NCBI RefSeq assembly: GCF_002743255.1
Contig: NZ_PDYY01000008.1
Location: 1 to 64,000, forward strand
Length of the DNA: 64,000 nt
Direction: 5' to 3'
Source of the DNA: Sporosarcina sp. P2
GTDB lineage: Bacteria > Bacillota > Bacilli > Bacillales_A > Planococcaceae
The first letter of the stretch is position 1. The number at the start of each line of letters is the position of its first letter. Both the position numbers and the translations under genes were made by a program. The notes beneath the pieces were generated by a model, which worked only from the letters and a program-made list of their open reading frames with translations, made no database searches and was not told the origin of the DNA. Shown here in pieces: positions 54,293 to 62,832 of the stretch.

Positions 54293-54792
54293 TATTCGGC
54301 TTCAAACGAACGTGTGGAAAGCTCCTTCTCGTAAATGAACAATGCGTTCTTATCTTCACGGATCCGCTTCAAATACTCGATATGTCTATCGAAGGTTGCT
54401 TCTTCTTCTACTTGTTCGTCAAGGAACCAGTTCAGGAAGGAAATCGTTGCGTGCTCTTTTTCTTCCCAGGCCATATCCATGATTTGATAGAATGATTTGG
54501 TTACTTCTTTTTCTTGTACTAATGCCACTTCAAACGTGTGTACCAAGTTATCAAAAGAAGTAGCTGGTGCAGGTGTTTCTGTAATAATCGCACGGATTCC
54601 ACGATCATTCAAATAAGAATAGATTTTCATTGCGTGATGCCGCTCTTCTTCTACTTGTTGTAGAAAGAAGTGCGCAAATCCGCTGTAATTTCGATATTCA
54701 CAGTAAGATGCCATGGATAAGTAAGTTTGTGCCGCGGCAAATTCATTATTCATTTGTTCATTCAAAGCTTGTGCTAATTTTTCGCTAATCAT
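54292..54792 (-). CDS. ftnA: Non-haem ferritin (FtnA type)
   Basis: 166 residues. Ferroxidase ligands Glu17 (NNEFAAAQTY), Glu50 and His53 (EEERHHAMKI), Glu94 (VQEKEVTKS) and Gln127 (LDEQVEEE) follow bacterial ferritin spacing. Forms 24-subunit shells that store iron. GGGGCG site before ATG. Opposite in function to the iron uptake genes earlier in the window. Confidence 0.93.
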   Translation of the reverse strand: MISEKLAQALNEQMNNEFAAAQTYLSMASYCEYRNYSGFAHFFLQQVEEERHHAMKIYSYLNDRGIRAIITETPAPATSFDNLVHTFEVALVQEKEVTKSFYQIMDMAWEEKEHATISFLNWFLDEQVEEEATFDRHIEYLKRIREDKNALFIYEKELSTRSFEAE

Positions 54793-54849
54793 GTGTATCG
54801 CCCCTTTTCTGATGGTAACGTAACTAGCGTAATGTATGTCATGTCCGCT

Positions 54850-54870
54850 GTTTACAGTATACCTGTAAAC
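54850..54870. promoter_or_regulatory. Perfect palindrome between ferritin and cobT
   Basis: Arms GTTTACAG and CTGTAAAC, spaced by TATAC. It sits 58 bases upstream of ferritin and 110 upstream of cobT. Without T-run it looks like a protein-binding site, not a terminator. The factor is unknown. Confidence 0.5.
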
Positions 54871-54980
54871 GACATAATTTGCATGCCAGATATTTAATTG
54901 GATACTTATTACGATCTACTGATATACTTATAAGTGAAATAAGATGAGTGTTTTTACATAATGAGAAGGAAGGTTATCAC

Positions 54981-56018
54981 TTGAAACAGTATACGATCCC
55001 TGCATTGGATGTATCTGCAGGAGCGGAAGCGAAGGCGTATGTAGACACATTGACGAAACCTATCGGAAGTTTAGGAAAGCTTGAAGAAATCGTGGTCACA
55101 TTAGCCGAGATACAAGGTCGAAAACTGCCTAGCATAAACCAACTAGGTGTACTGGTATTTGCAGCAGATCATGGAATTGTGGAAGAGGGGATTTCGGCAT
55201 TTCCTCAACTAGTTACTCGTCAAATGGTACAGAATATGGCAGTAGGTGGTGCGGCAATCAATGTATTCAGCAGACAGCAGCAAGCAGAATTTTCATTGGT
55301 TGATGTGGGTGTAATAGGGGATGTATTTGCAGAACCCGTGATAGACCGGAAGATTCGACAAGGGTCGGAGAACTTTCTACATACCGAGGCAATGACTCAA
55401 GAAGAAGTAGAAAAAGCACTGGAAATCGGTTATGAAGAAGCGATTGCGCTATTTGAAAAAGGTGTTGATTTTCTAGTAGTAGGGGAAGTAGGAATCGGTA
55501 ATACTACGACAAGCAGTGCTGTAGTGGCGGCTATTACAGGGCTAGATCCGGCAGAGTTGGTTGGTTACGGAACCGGAATATCATCTGATCAACATCTTCA
55601 TAAAATTAAAGTAGTACGGGAGGCACTAGCTCTTCATCAGCCAAATCCTTCAGATGGCTTTGACGTGCTTCGTAAGGTGGGTGGTCTAGAATTGGCCGCG
55701 ATGGTAGGTGCAATGCTCGCGGCAGCATCTAAACGCATCCCGATTATCTTAGACGGCTTTATCTCGACTGCTGCAGCTTGCGTAGCGGAGACCATAAGCA
55801 AAGGCGCAGCTGGATATATGTTGCTCGGTCATCAATCGATGGAACCAGGGCATCAAAAGGCATTTCAATACTTAGAAAAAGAACCTATTTTGTCCTTGTC
55901 CATGCGCTTAGGGGAAGGTACAGGCGCAGCAGTTGCATGTAGTATCATTCAATCCGCTGTTTTGATGGTCAATGAAATGGCTACATTTGAAAGTGCCGGT
56001 GTTTCAGGGAAAAGTTAA
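54981..56018 (+). CDS. cobT: Nicotinate-nucleotide--dimethylbenzimidazole phosphoribosyltransferase (CobT)
   Basis: 345 residues from TTG 54981, GAAGGAAGG upstream. It activates dimethylbenzimidazole to alpha-ribazole phosphate for the lower loop of cobalamin. KPIGSLGKLEEI near the N-terminus, FAADHGIVEEGISAFP and the catalytic Glu region near DGFISTAAA are seen, with EVGIGNTTTSSAV. No other cobalamin gene and no cobalamin riboswitch lie near; the cell may salvage cobinamide. Confidence 0.92.
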   Translation: MKQYTIPALDVSAGAEAKAYVDTLTKPIGSLGKLEEIVVTLAEIQGRKLPSINQLGVLVFAADHGIVEEGISAFPQLVTRQMVQNMAVGGAAINVFSRQQQAEFSLVDVGVIGDVFAEPVIDRKIRQGSENFLHTEAMTQEEVEKALEIGYEEAIALFEKGVDFLVVGEVGIGNTTTSSAVVAAITGLDPAELVGYGTGISSDQHLHKIKVVREALALHQPNPSDGFDVLRKVGGLELAAMVGAMLAAASKRIPIILDGFISTAAACVAETISKGAAGYMLLGHQSMEPGHQKAFQYLEKEPILSLSMRLGEGTGAAVACSIIQSAVLMVNEMATFESAGVSGKS

Positions 56019-56063
56019 TGAAAAAGGGAAGAGTGAGTAGCGATGCTCATTCTTCCCTATTTA

Positions 56064-57311
56064 CTATTCAGTTATCTCAACTGTTTCAACGGATGGACCG
56101 AGTATTTCGTCGCCTTCCTCTTCATCATCAGCAGAGTGGCTAATAATGCTGGAAAGTACATGAACTCGTAAAATTATCCCTTCAATTCGGTTCGTTTCAT
56201 CTACGACAACAAGTGGATATTTAGAAACTAGTACACGCGGAATAATATCTTGAACATATTCCTCTGGATTTGCTGTCAAGACATCGGTTGTCATAACTTC
56301 CTCTAACGTTTTCTTCTTTTTCACGCCTTCGATCGCACCATCTATTGTTACCAATCCAAGCAACTGTCGTTCTCGATTCGTAATGAAGACACTGGAAATA
56401 CCGTGCTCCTCCATATTCTTAATCGCCACATGTAAGCCATCTTTGCCGTTCATGACACTTAGTGGTTTAGACATAATATTCATTGCTTGTAACACTTTTG
56501 AGCGATCAATTTCACGGGTGAAGTCAATGATATAATCGTTTGCGGGTGTTTCCAATAACTCTTCCGGTGTACCGATTTGCTCTACGTGACCATCTTTCAT
56601 AACTGCCACACGATCACCGATACGGAATGCTTCGTTGACATCATGCGTGATAAAGATAATTGTTTTTTGAAGACGTGTCTGGATATCTAGAAGTTCCATT
56701 TGCATCTCTCTTCGTATGAGTGGGTCAAGAGCACTGAACGGCTCATCCATCAACAGAATATCCGGATCATTCGTCAAGGCGCGGGCAATACCCACACGTT
56801 GACGCATCCCACCTGATAATTCATCAGGATATTGATTTTCATACCCTTTCAGGCCAACCGTATTGATATGCTTTTGTGCGATATCGCGACGCTCGCTTTT
56901 CGATAAACCGCGAATTTCCAGACCGTATTCAATGTTCTCAATAACCGTTCTATGACTAAATAAACCAAAGTGCTGGAAGACCATTGCGACTTTCTTCTGA
57001 CGGAAAAATTTTAACTGCTCTTTATTATAATTGACAATATTCTCACCATCTACATAAATCGCACCTGATGTAGGTTTGTTCAATAAATTGAAGCAACGGA
57101 TAAGTGTTGATTTACCACTGCCGGATAGCCCCATAATTACGAAAGTTTCACCTTCCATGATTTCCATGTTGGCGTTATAGACACCTACTGTATGTCCAGT
57201 CTTTTCGAGGATATCGCGCTTAGAAGCTCCTTTTTCAATCATAGGAATGACTTTTTTAGGGCGAGGACCAAAGATCTTGGTGACATTTTCTACTTTAATT
57301 TTAACGGTCAT
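56064..57311 (-). CDS. opuAA: Glycine betaine ABC transporter ATP-binding protein (OpuAA)
   Basis: 415 residues. Walker A GLSGSGKST, Q-loop FQHFGLFSHRT, signature LSGGMRQRVGIARAL and Walker B ILLMDEPFSAL are intact. The C-terminal part (about 265-400) holds two CBS domains, which sense ionic strength in OpuA-type systems. ATG overlaps the permease stop by 4 bases, GGGAGGAG site. Last gene of the operon. Confidence 0.93.
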   Translation of the reverse strand: MTVKIKVENVTKIFGPRPKKVIPMIEKGASKRDILEKTGHTVGVYNANMEIMEGETFVIMGLSGSGKSTLIRCFNLLNKPTSGAIYVDGENIVNYNKEQLKFFRQKKVAMVFQHFGLFSHRTVIENIEYGLEIRGLSKSERRDIAQKHINTVGLKGYENQYPDELSGGMRQRVGIARALTNDPDILLMDEPFSALDPLIRREMQMELLDIQTRLQKTIIFITHDVNEAFRIGDRVAVMKDGHVEQIGTPEELLETPANDYIIDFTREIDRSKVLQAMNIMSKPLSVMNGKDGLHVAIKNMEEHGISSVFITNRERQLLGLVTIDGAIEGVKKKKTLEEVMTTDVLTANPEEYVQDIIPRVLVSKYPLVVVDETNRIEGIILRVHVLSSIISHSADDEEEGDEILGPSVETVEITE

Positions 57312-58168
57312 GCTGATCTCCTCCCTGTACTTTGTAGGCGGTCTGCTACTCCATTGGTCAAACGGTCAATAATTATCGCTAAGAACACGATACTGATGCC
57401 TGCTTCAAATCCTAATGATATATTGATTTGATTGATCGAGAATAGTACACGTTCACCTAATCCGTGAGCACCAACCATTGAACCAACAACAGCCATTGAT
57501 AAAGCCATCATCGTAGTTTGGTTGATACCTGCCATCATAGTAGGTAATGCTTGAGGTAATTGTACTTTTACTAACATTTGGTTACGAGAAGATCCGAAAC
57601 ATTCTGCTGACTCAATCACTTCAGAATCCACGTTTCGGATGCCGAGTTCTGTTAGACGAATAACTGGTGGTAATGCGTAAATGATGGTCGCAATAATTGC
57701 GGGAACATTCCCAAGAGGGAAGAAGAATATTACAGGTATTAAGTAGACAAATGTAGGCATTGTCTGCATAGCATCTAATAGAGGACGAATGATGACGGAA
57801 AATGTTTTGCTAAAAGCCATCAAGATGCCGACTGGAATGCCGATCGCCAGGGATAGTACAACAGATATGACAATAATAGCGACTGTTGTCATCGTATCTT
57901 CCCATAAATTGAAGGAACCAATCAAAAAGATAAAAGCGGCAAACATGATGCCGTTCAAAATGGAATTTAAATACCAACCAAGCAGGAATACCACAATCAT
58001 GATAGCCCACCAAGGTGTAGCGAGTAGTGCTGTTTCAATAGTTCGGATTGTAGTGGAGGCAATCGTGAAGATAAAATCAAATAGCCAGCCAAAATTCATT
58101 GCAAGAAAATCAATAAACTTTTCGACATAATCTCCTATAGGTATTCTGATGTTAGGGAATTCATTCAT
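57308..58168 (-). CDS. opuAB: Glycine betaine ABC transporter permease (OpuAB)
   Basis: 286 residues. Six or so membrane spans; EAA loop AECFGSSRNQMLVKVQLPQA (about 188-207). A long N-terminal hydrophobic extension precedes the core, as in OpuAB/ProW. No clear ribosome binding site precedes ATG 58168. It follows the binding-protein gene behind a hairpin with T-run. Confidence 0.92.
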   Translation of the reverse strand: MNEFPNIRIPIGDYVEKFIDFLAMNFGWLFDFIFTIASTTIRTIETALLATPWWAIMIVVFLLGWYLNSILNGIMFAAFIFLIGSFNLWEDTMTTVAIIVISVVLSLAIGIPVGILMAFSKTFSVIIRPLLDAMQTMPTFVYLIPVIFFFPLGNVPAIIATIIYALPPVIRLTELGIRNVDSEVIESAECFGSSRNQMLVKVQLPQALPTMMAGINQTTMMALSMAVVGSMVGAHGLGERVLFSINQINISLGFEAGISIVFLAIIIDRLTNGVADRLQSTGRRSA

Positions 58169-58228
58169 AGGCAGTAAGCTAGGACGTACTAGCTTGTCCC
58201 TCTCTTTCTCTAGGTTTAGTAATAATAC

Positions 58229-58264
58229 AAAAGAAAAGGGGTGGAGCGGAAAGCGCCCACCCCA
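58229..58264 (-). terminator. Intra-operon terminator between opuAC and opuAB
   Basis: GC-rich stem GGGGTGGGCG with one bulged base and loop, followed on the minus strand by TTTTCTTTT. It is 18 bases past the opuAC stop and 60 before opuAB. Confidence 0.8.
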
Positions 58265-58281
58265 GCAAATCCAAAAATGTA

Positions 58282-59274
58282 TTACAGTGCTGCTTTAACT
58301 TTCTCAGCAATATCTTCGGGTACCCATGAAGTCCAGAGATCTTCATGTTCTTTCATAAACCATTTTGCGGTATCTTCTGGACTAGCTTCATTTTCACCCA
58401 TATATTCTAACGCTTCTTCTGTTAGTGCACTGCTAGTTTCGTAATGGCTCAAGAACTCTACTACTTCAGGAGCTTGTGTTTTCAAATCTTTATGCACACT
58501 GACGTAGACATCATTAGGAGGAAATTCACCAGACTTATCTTTATCCCAAGCCTCTTGATCAAAAGGCTCGTCCTCTAATAGTGTTAAGTCATATGTTGCA
58601 GTCACCCAAGTAGGAGACCAGTAATAACCAACCCATGGCTCACCTTTTTTATATGCACTAGCTAAGTCAGCTACGATGGATGAGTCAGAGCCAGGAGCTA
58701 AGTACGTATACTTTTCATCTAAACCATACGTAGTTAATTTTTCATCCAAGTGTTTACTGACCAACCAGCTTGATGGTGCACCAATGATACGTCCCTTATC
58801 TTTGTTTTCAGGATCTCGGAATAATTCAGGATACTTTTCTAAGTCTTTTATTGTTTTCAAATCAGGAGCTACCGCTTCGATGTTACGCTCTGGATCGCCT
58901 TTAATTACGTATGTAGGAACATACAGGCCTTGAGAGTTATCGTCGAAGTTTGTTGAAACTGTTTCGATATCTCCGCTGTCGACTGCCTTTGTATACGCCT
59001 CACCCAAGTTATCAGACCAAACTTCTGTATAAACTTGTAGATCACCTTGTTGTAACGCTTGCAGTGTTGCAGGAGAAGTACCGTTTATTACTTCCGTATC
59101 ATAGCCATAGCCTTCTTCTAAAACAATCTGTGCAATGCTGTTGTGGATTCGAATACTATCCCATCCTGCATCTGCCAGTTTAATCGTACTTATTGAATCT
59201 TTACTATCACTGTTACCGCACGCTGTTAAAAGTACTACTGTTAGAATGGATAAAAACAACATAAACTTTCTCAA
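58282..59274 (-). CDS. opuAC: Glycine betaine-binding lipoprotein (OpuAC)
   Basis: 330 residues from TTG 59274, AAAGGA 9 bases upstream; a GTG six codons earlier overlaps that site. Signal peptide MRKFMLFLSILTVVLLTAC with lipobox TAC; Cys at 19. OpuAC/ProX-type fold with Trp-rich ligand box: DAGWDS, EVWSDN and GYYWSPTW. Binds quaternary ammonium osmoprotectants. First gene of the operon, whereas B. subtilis opuA has it last. Two strong dyads lie upstream. Confidence 0.92.
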   Translation of the reverse strand: MRKFMLFLSILTVVLLTACGNSDSKDSISTIKLADAGWDSIRIHNSIAQIVLEEGYGYDTEVINGTSPATLQALQQGDLQVYTEVWSDNLGEAYTKAVDSGDIETVSTNFDDNSQGLYVPTYVIKGDPERNIEAVAPDLKTIKDLEKYPELFRDPENKDKGRIIGAPSSWLVSKHLDEKLTTYGLDEKYTYLAPGSDSSIVADLASAYKKGEPWVGYYWSPTWVTATYDLTLLEDEPFDQEAWDKDKSGEFPPNDVYVSVHKDLKTQAPEVVEFLSHYETSSALTEEALEYMGENEASPEDTAKWFMKEHEDLWTSWVPEDIAEKVKAAL

Positions 59275-59379
59275 AAAATCAAATCCTTTCACTTTATAAT
59301 TTTTTCATCACGGAATGCTTTTTTTTTGCTTGAAGCTCTTAAAAGAAACCATAAGAAAAAATATGTAGATAGTTGAAGA

Positions 59380-59411
59380 TATCGAGAAAAAATAATCATT
59401 TTTTCGCGATA
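59380..59411. promoter_or_regulatory. Long dyad upstream of opuAC
   Basis: Arms TATCGAGAAAAAAT and ATTTTTTCGCGATA, separated by AATC, agree at 13 of 14 positions. About 105 bases upstream of opuAC. Could bind a GbsR/OpcR-type repressor (inference). Confidence 0.55.
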
Positions 59412-59431
59412 CTATTACACGAGTTTACAGG

Positions 59432-59459
59432 ATAATTAAATTAATATCAATTTAATTAT
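59432..59459. promoter_or_regulatory. A/T-rich palindrome upstream of opuAC
   Basis: Perfect 11-base arms ATAATTAAATT and AATTTAATTAT, separated by AATATC. 21 bases beyond the first dyad. Confidence 0.5.
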
Positions 59460-59813
59460 TTAGATAACTTGTAACTTTATGCAATTTTAAATAGATTATT
59501 AGATTTTTTTGTAATGAAAAAAGTAAATGTTATTAGATTGGTCGTGGTGAGTAAACTTAGGTGATAACCTATAAGGGGTATAGGCTCATGCTTTGTCGAA
59601 TAGTAGGAGAAAGTGATACTATATGGTATGCTGATTACATATAACAAAAGTGTTTTATCGTACGCGAGGTTTATTTATGCACTTCGGACAAATCTTTGTA
59701 ACAGTTTCTAAGGAATTGTCATGATTTTTTGATTTTACTTTTAAGAAAATGATATAGTTATATATACGAATGGAAAGATATTTAAATGTAACGTAAAAGG
59801 AGAACGGACCCAA

Positions 59814-60725
59814 ATGACGAAAGAAGCCCATGTTGTTTCGAGTACTACTCAAAGCCGCTCAGCGTCTACCTTCTTCTCGGATATTAAATCATTAGTTAAA
59901 GGACCTGTACTCATCGCGAATATATTTCCGGTATTTACGGGGTTTTGGTTGGCACTATATTTTTCTGGCATGACACTCACGGGCAACTGGGGGGTGTTCC
60001 TGCTAACCATGATAGGTAGCACCTTGCTTGTCGCAGGTGCGCTTGTAATGAATAACTGGTTTGATTCTGATATTGATACGGTTATGGAAAGAACAAAGAA
60101 CCGTCCGACTGTGACAGGCCATTTTGCTCTGAAAACCGTATTAAATATTGGTTTGATATTATCGGGAATTGGAATGTTATTATTATTATTCACTACATTA
60201 GAAGCGGCGATTTATGCATTTATCGGATGGTTTACGTATGTAATACCCTATACCATGTGGTCTAAACGTAAATACACATTGAATACAGTGATTGGCAGTG
60301 TGTCGGGAGCGGTTACCCCCCTCATAGGATGGGCGGCTATTATGCCAGCAGATCATATCGTACCGATTGTTTTGGTCGTTATACTATTTATTTGGCAAAT
60401 GCCTCATACATTTGCGATTGCAATGAAGAAATATAAAGATTATAGTGCGGCTAATGTAGCGATGTTGCCTGTCGTTTATGGATTTAACATCACAAAACGT
60501 CAGATGCTAGTATATGTATTATGTTTATTGCCGTTACCGTTTTTATTAACGATGTTTGGCACTACTTTCATTATAATCGCGACATTGATGAACCTTGGAT
60601 ATATTGCGGCTAGTATATACGGATTCTATGCAAAAGATGATTATAAATGGGCTAACTTGATGTTCTTGTACTCAGTCAATTACATGACGCTATTATTCGG
60701 CATGATGATTCTTTGGACTTTTTAA
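59814..60725 (+). CDS. ctaB: Protoheme IX farnesyltransferase (CtaB)
   Basis: 303-residue UbiA-family membrane enzyme that makes heme O for haem-copper oxidases. First Asp-rich motif NNWFDSDIDTVMERTKNRP (about 82-100), and the second region KKYKDYSAANVAMLPVVYG (about 203-221). About nine membrane spans. AAAAGGAGAAC site. ctaA and oxidase genes are not adjacent, so this may be one of two copies. Confidence 0.93.
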   Translation: MTKEAHVVSSTTQSRSASTFFSDIKSLVKGPVLIANIFPVFTGFWLALYFSGMTLTGNWGVFLLTMIGSTLLVAGALVMNNWFDSDIDTVMERTKNRPTVTGHFALKTVLNIGLILSGIGMLLLLFTTLEAAIYAFIGWFTYVIPYTMWSKRKYTLNTVIGSVSGAVTPLIGWAAIMPADHIVPIVLVVILFIWQMPHTFAIAMKKYKDYSAANVAMLPVVYGFNITKRQMLVYVLCLLPLPFLLTMFGTTFIIIATLMNLGYIAASIYGFYAKDDYKWANLMFLYSVNYMTLLFGMMILWTF

Positions 60726-60732
60726 TCAATAC

Positions 60733-60777
60733 GAAAAAGACTTCCCTTCACGCGATGTGATAGAGAAGTCTTTTTTG
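60733..60777 (+). terminator. Terminator of ctaB
   Basis: 11-bp stem AAAAAGACTTC with loop and T-run. Confidence 0.88.
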
Positions 60778-60861
60778 TGCTAGAATTATTGAGGAGTTTG
60801 ACAATTTAGGAATAAACAGTTCGTAATATACAGTGAAAGATGGATTTTAGGAGGCGTATGA

Positions 60862-61989
60862 ATGAAGGAGCAAGTACAATTATTGAAGCCGAAACTAGAT
60901 GAAGTGTTTGCGCATTTGCACAGTCATCCGGAAGTCAGTTGGAAGGAAACAAAAACCACAACTTACTTAAAAGAGTTTCTTCAGCGTGAAGGATTTAATG
61001 TAAAGTTATTCGACGGTATAACAGGTTTATCCGTTACGATCGGTGAAGGTAAGCCGGTAGTCGGGTTACGTGTAGATATAGATGCATTGTGGCAAGAAGT
61101 GGATGGTGTGTACCAAGCGAATCATTCATGCGGACATGATGGGCATATGACAATGGGAATTGGCGCATTGCTTATGGCGAAAGAACGCGGAATTCCCGAG
61201 AAGGGCACATTAAAAGTATTCTTCCAGCCTGCGGAAGAGAAGGGGAAAGGTGCGCTAGCTGTTCTGGAGCAGGGATTGATCGATGATATCGACTACTTAT
61301 TCGGCGTTCATGTAAGAGCAGCGGATGAAATGGCTGACGGTTACTCCTCGGCCTCATTACGTCACGGTGCAGCGAAAATGATTAGTGGAACGATAAAGGG
61401 AACAGAAGCACATGGTGCAAGACCGCATCAAGGAAAGAATGCCATTGAGGTCGGGGCTACTTTGGTAGCAGGTTTACAGTCCATTCATTGTAATCCAATG
61501 GTTTCACATACAGCGAAGATGACGATGTTCCAAGCGGGAGGAGAATCTGCCAATATCATTCCCGGCAATGCTAAATTCAGTTTGGATTTACGGGCCCAGG
61601 AAAATGTGGTGATGGATGAATTATATGAACAGGTGGAACGTGTGATTCAAGCAGTAGAAAGACAATACGATGTAGAAATTAACTATGAAGTTATGGCAGA
61701 AATGGTCGCGGCGGAAGTGAATGTTGAAGCAGAAGATCTAATGTATCAAGCGATTGCTAAAGTGATCGGTAAAGAGAAGACTACACGTACTGTTGTCACA
61801 CCAGGTGGGGAGGATTTTCACTTCTATTCCGTAAAACGACCAACTGTCAAAAGTACAATGCTGGGATTGGGATGCGGCTTAACGCCAGGACTTCACCATC
61901 CACAAATGACATTTAATCAAGACGCGTTGGCAACAGGAGTCGAAATTTTAACTACTGCTATCGAATTAACATTCCAAACTAAAAAATAG
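60862..61989 (+). CDS. M20-family amidohydrolase (probable N-succinyl-L-amino acid hydrolase)
   Basis: 375 residues. Metal ligands in NHSCGHDGHMTMG (Cys about 90, His 92), PAEEKGKGA and GVHVRAAD, with the lid-domain His in GTEAHGARPHQG. The family includes B. subtilis AmhX and aminoacylases. Together with the next two genes it matches the NSAR pathway, where it would hydrolyse N-succinyl-L-amino acids, releasing L-amino acids. Sequence alone does not fix the substrate. GGAGGCG site before ATG. Confidence 0.85.
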   Translation: MKEQVQLLKPKLDEVFAHLHSHPEVSWKETKTTTYLKEFLQREGFNVKLFDGITGLSVTIGEGKPVVGLRVDIDALWQEVDGVYQANHSCGHDGHMTMGIGALLMAKERGIPEKGTLKVFFQPAEEKGKGALAVLEQGLIDDIDYLFGVHVRAADEMADGYSSASLRHGAAKMISGTIKGTEAHGARPHQGKNAIEVGATLVAGLQSIHCNPMVSHTAKMTMFQAGGESANIIPGNAKFSLDLRAQENVVMDELYEQVERVIQAVERQYDVEINYEVMAEMVAAEVNVEAEDLMYQAIAKVIGKEKTTRTVVTPGGEDFHFYSVKRPTVKSTMLGLGCGLTPGLHHPQMTFNQDALATGVEILTTAIELTFQTKK

Positions 61990-62000
61990 AAGGTGACAGT

Positions 62001-62819
62001 ATGAGGAAAGATATAGAAGTCAGAAAAGTGACGACTATCGAAGACATTCATTCCATGCAAAAGCTTGAGAAGCAAATTTGGGGAATGGAACCAATCCCTG
62101 TCCATCAGACCATTACGGCAGTCAAAAATGGTGGGTTGATTGTTGGAGCGTTTCTAGAGGAGCGTATGGTCGGCTATTCCTATAGTTTCGCAGGCTATTC
62201 AGATGGCCAAATATACCTATGCTCTCATATGCTTGCGGTAGATGAAGAGTTCCAAACGAGAGGCATTGGCATGTTGCTAAAAGAAGAACAACAACGTCTT
62301 GCCCGAGAAATGGGCTATCGATTAATCGTTTGGACATTCGATCCTCTTGAAAGTCGCAACGCCTATTTAAATACTTCAAAGTTATACGGTGTCTGTTACG
62401 ACTATATAGTGGATTGCTATGGAAAGATGGACGATGGGTTAAACAAAGGGTTACCGACTGATCGTTTTCAAGTCGCATGGTGGATTGATAGTACGCGTGT
62501 AATGGAGAAATGGCAACCTAATTTGCTATATAGCCGGCCCTTTACAATTCGCTTGAGTGATGATCTATACCCAGCTATACTATTGCCGGAAACGAATGAA
62601 TGGATACAGGCGGAAGCGATAGAAGTGCCTGTGCCCAAACATATTCAATTGATCAAGCAACACAACTCGCAATTGGCCTATGAATGGCGAATGAAGACGA
62701 GAAAAATATTTCAGCAACTGAGTGAGGCGGGATTCGCTTTAATCGATGTGTGCAGAACAGAAGAGTCTGTACAGTACTATCGATTCTGCAAGCGATCTAT
62801 CATTCCGTTGCAAGATTAA
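62001..62819 (+). CDS. GNAT-family acyltransferase (probable D-amino acid N-succinyltransferase)
   Basis: 272 residues. N-terminal GNAT domain (about 1-150) with acetyl/acyl-CoA motif [22 protein letters not shown] (a QTRGIG P-loop, about 82-91) and [16 protein letters not shown]. The C-terminal 100 residues are unique to this subgroup. 11 bases after the hydrolase, 13 before menC: tight operon. In Geobacillus kaustophilus such a gene transfers succinyl from succinyl-CoA to D-amino acids; the role here is inferred from operon structure. Confidence 0.82.
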   Translation: MRKDIEVRKVTTIEDIHSMQKLEKQIWGMEPIPVHQTITAVKNGGLIVGAFLEERMVGYSYSFAGYSDGQIYLCSHMLAVDEEFQTRGIGMLLKEEQQRLAREMGYRLIVWTFDPLESRNAYLNTSKLYGVCYDYIVDCYGKMDDGLNKGLPTDRFQVAWWIDSTRVMEKWQPNLLYSRPFTIRLSDDLYPAILLPETNEWIQAEAIEVPVPKHIQLIKQHNSQLAYEWRMKTRKIFQQLSEAGFALIDVCRTEESVQYYRFCKRSIIPLQD

Positions 62820-62832
62820 AGGAGCTTATTCA

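Larger units (their letters stand above)
59275..59813. other. Divergent control region between opuAC and ctaB
   Basis: A/T-rich. Contains two dyads, at 59380-59411 and 59432-59459, a short hairpin near 59565-59590 (CCTATA arms), and the GGAGAACGG site of ctaB. No gene with a ribosome binding site is seen. Confidence 0.6.

Noticed and set aside
54793-54980. Cobalamin riboswitch before cobT
   Set aside because: No B12-box sequence and too little room; only a short palindrome is present.
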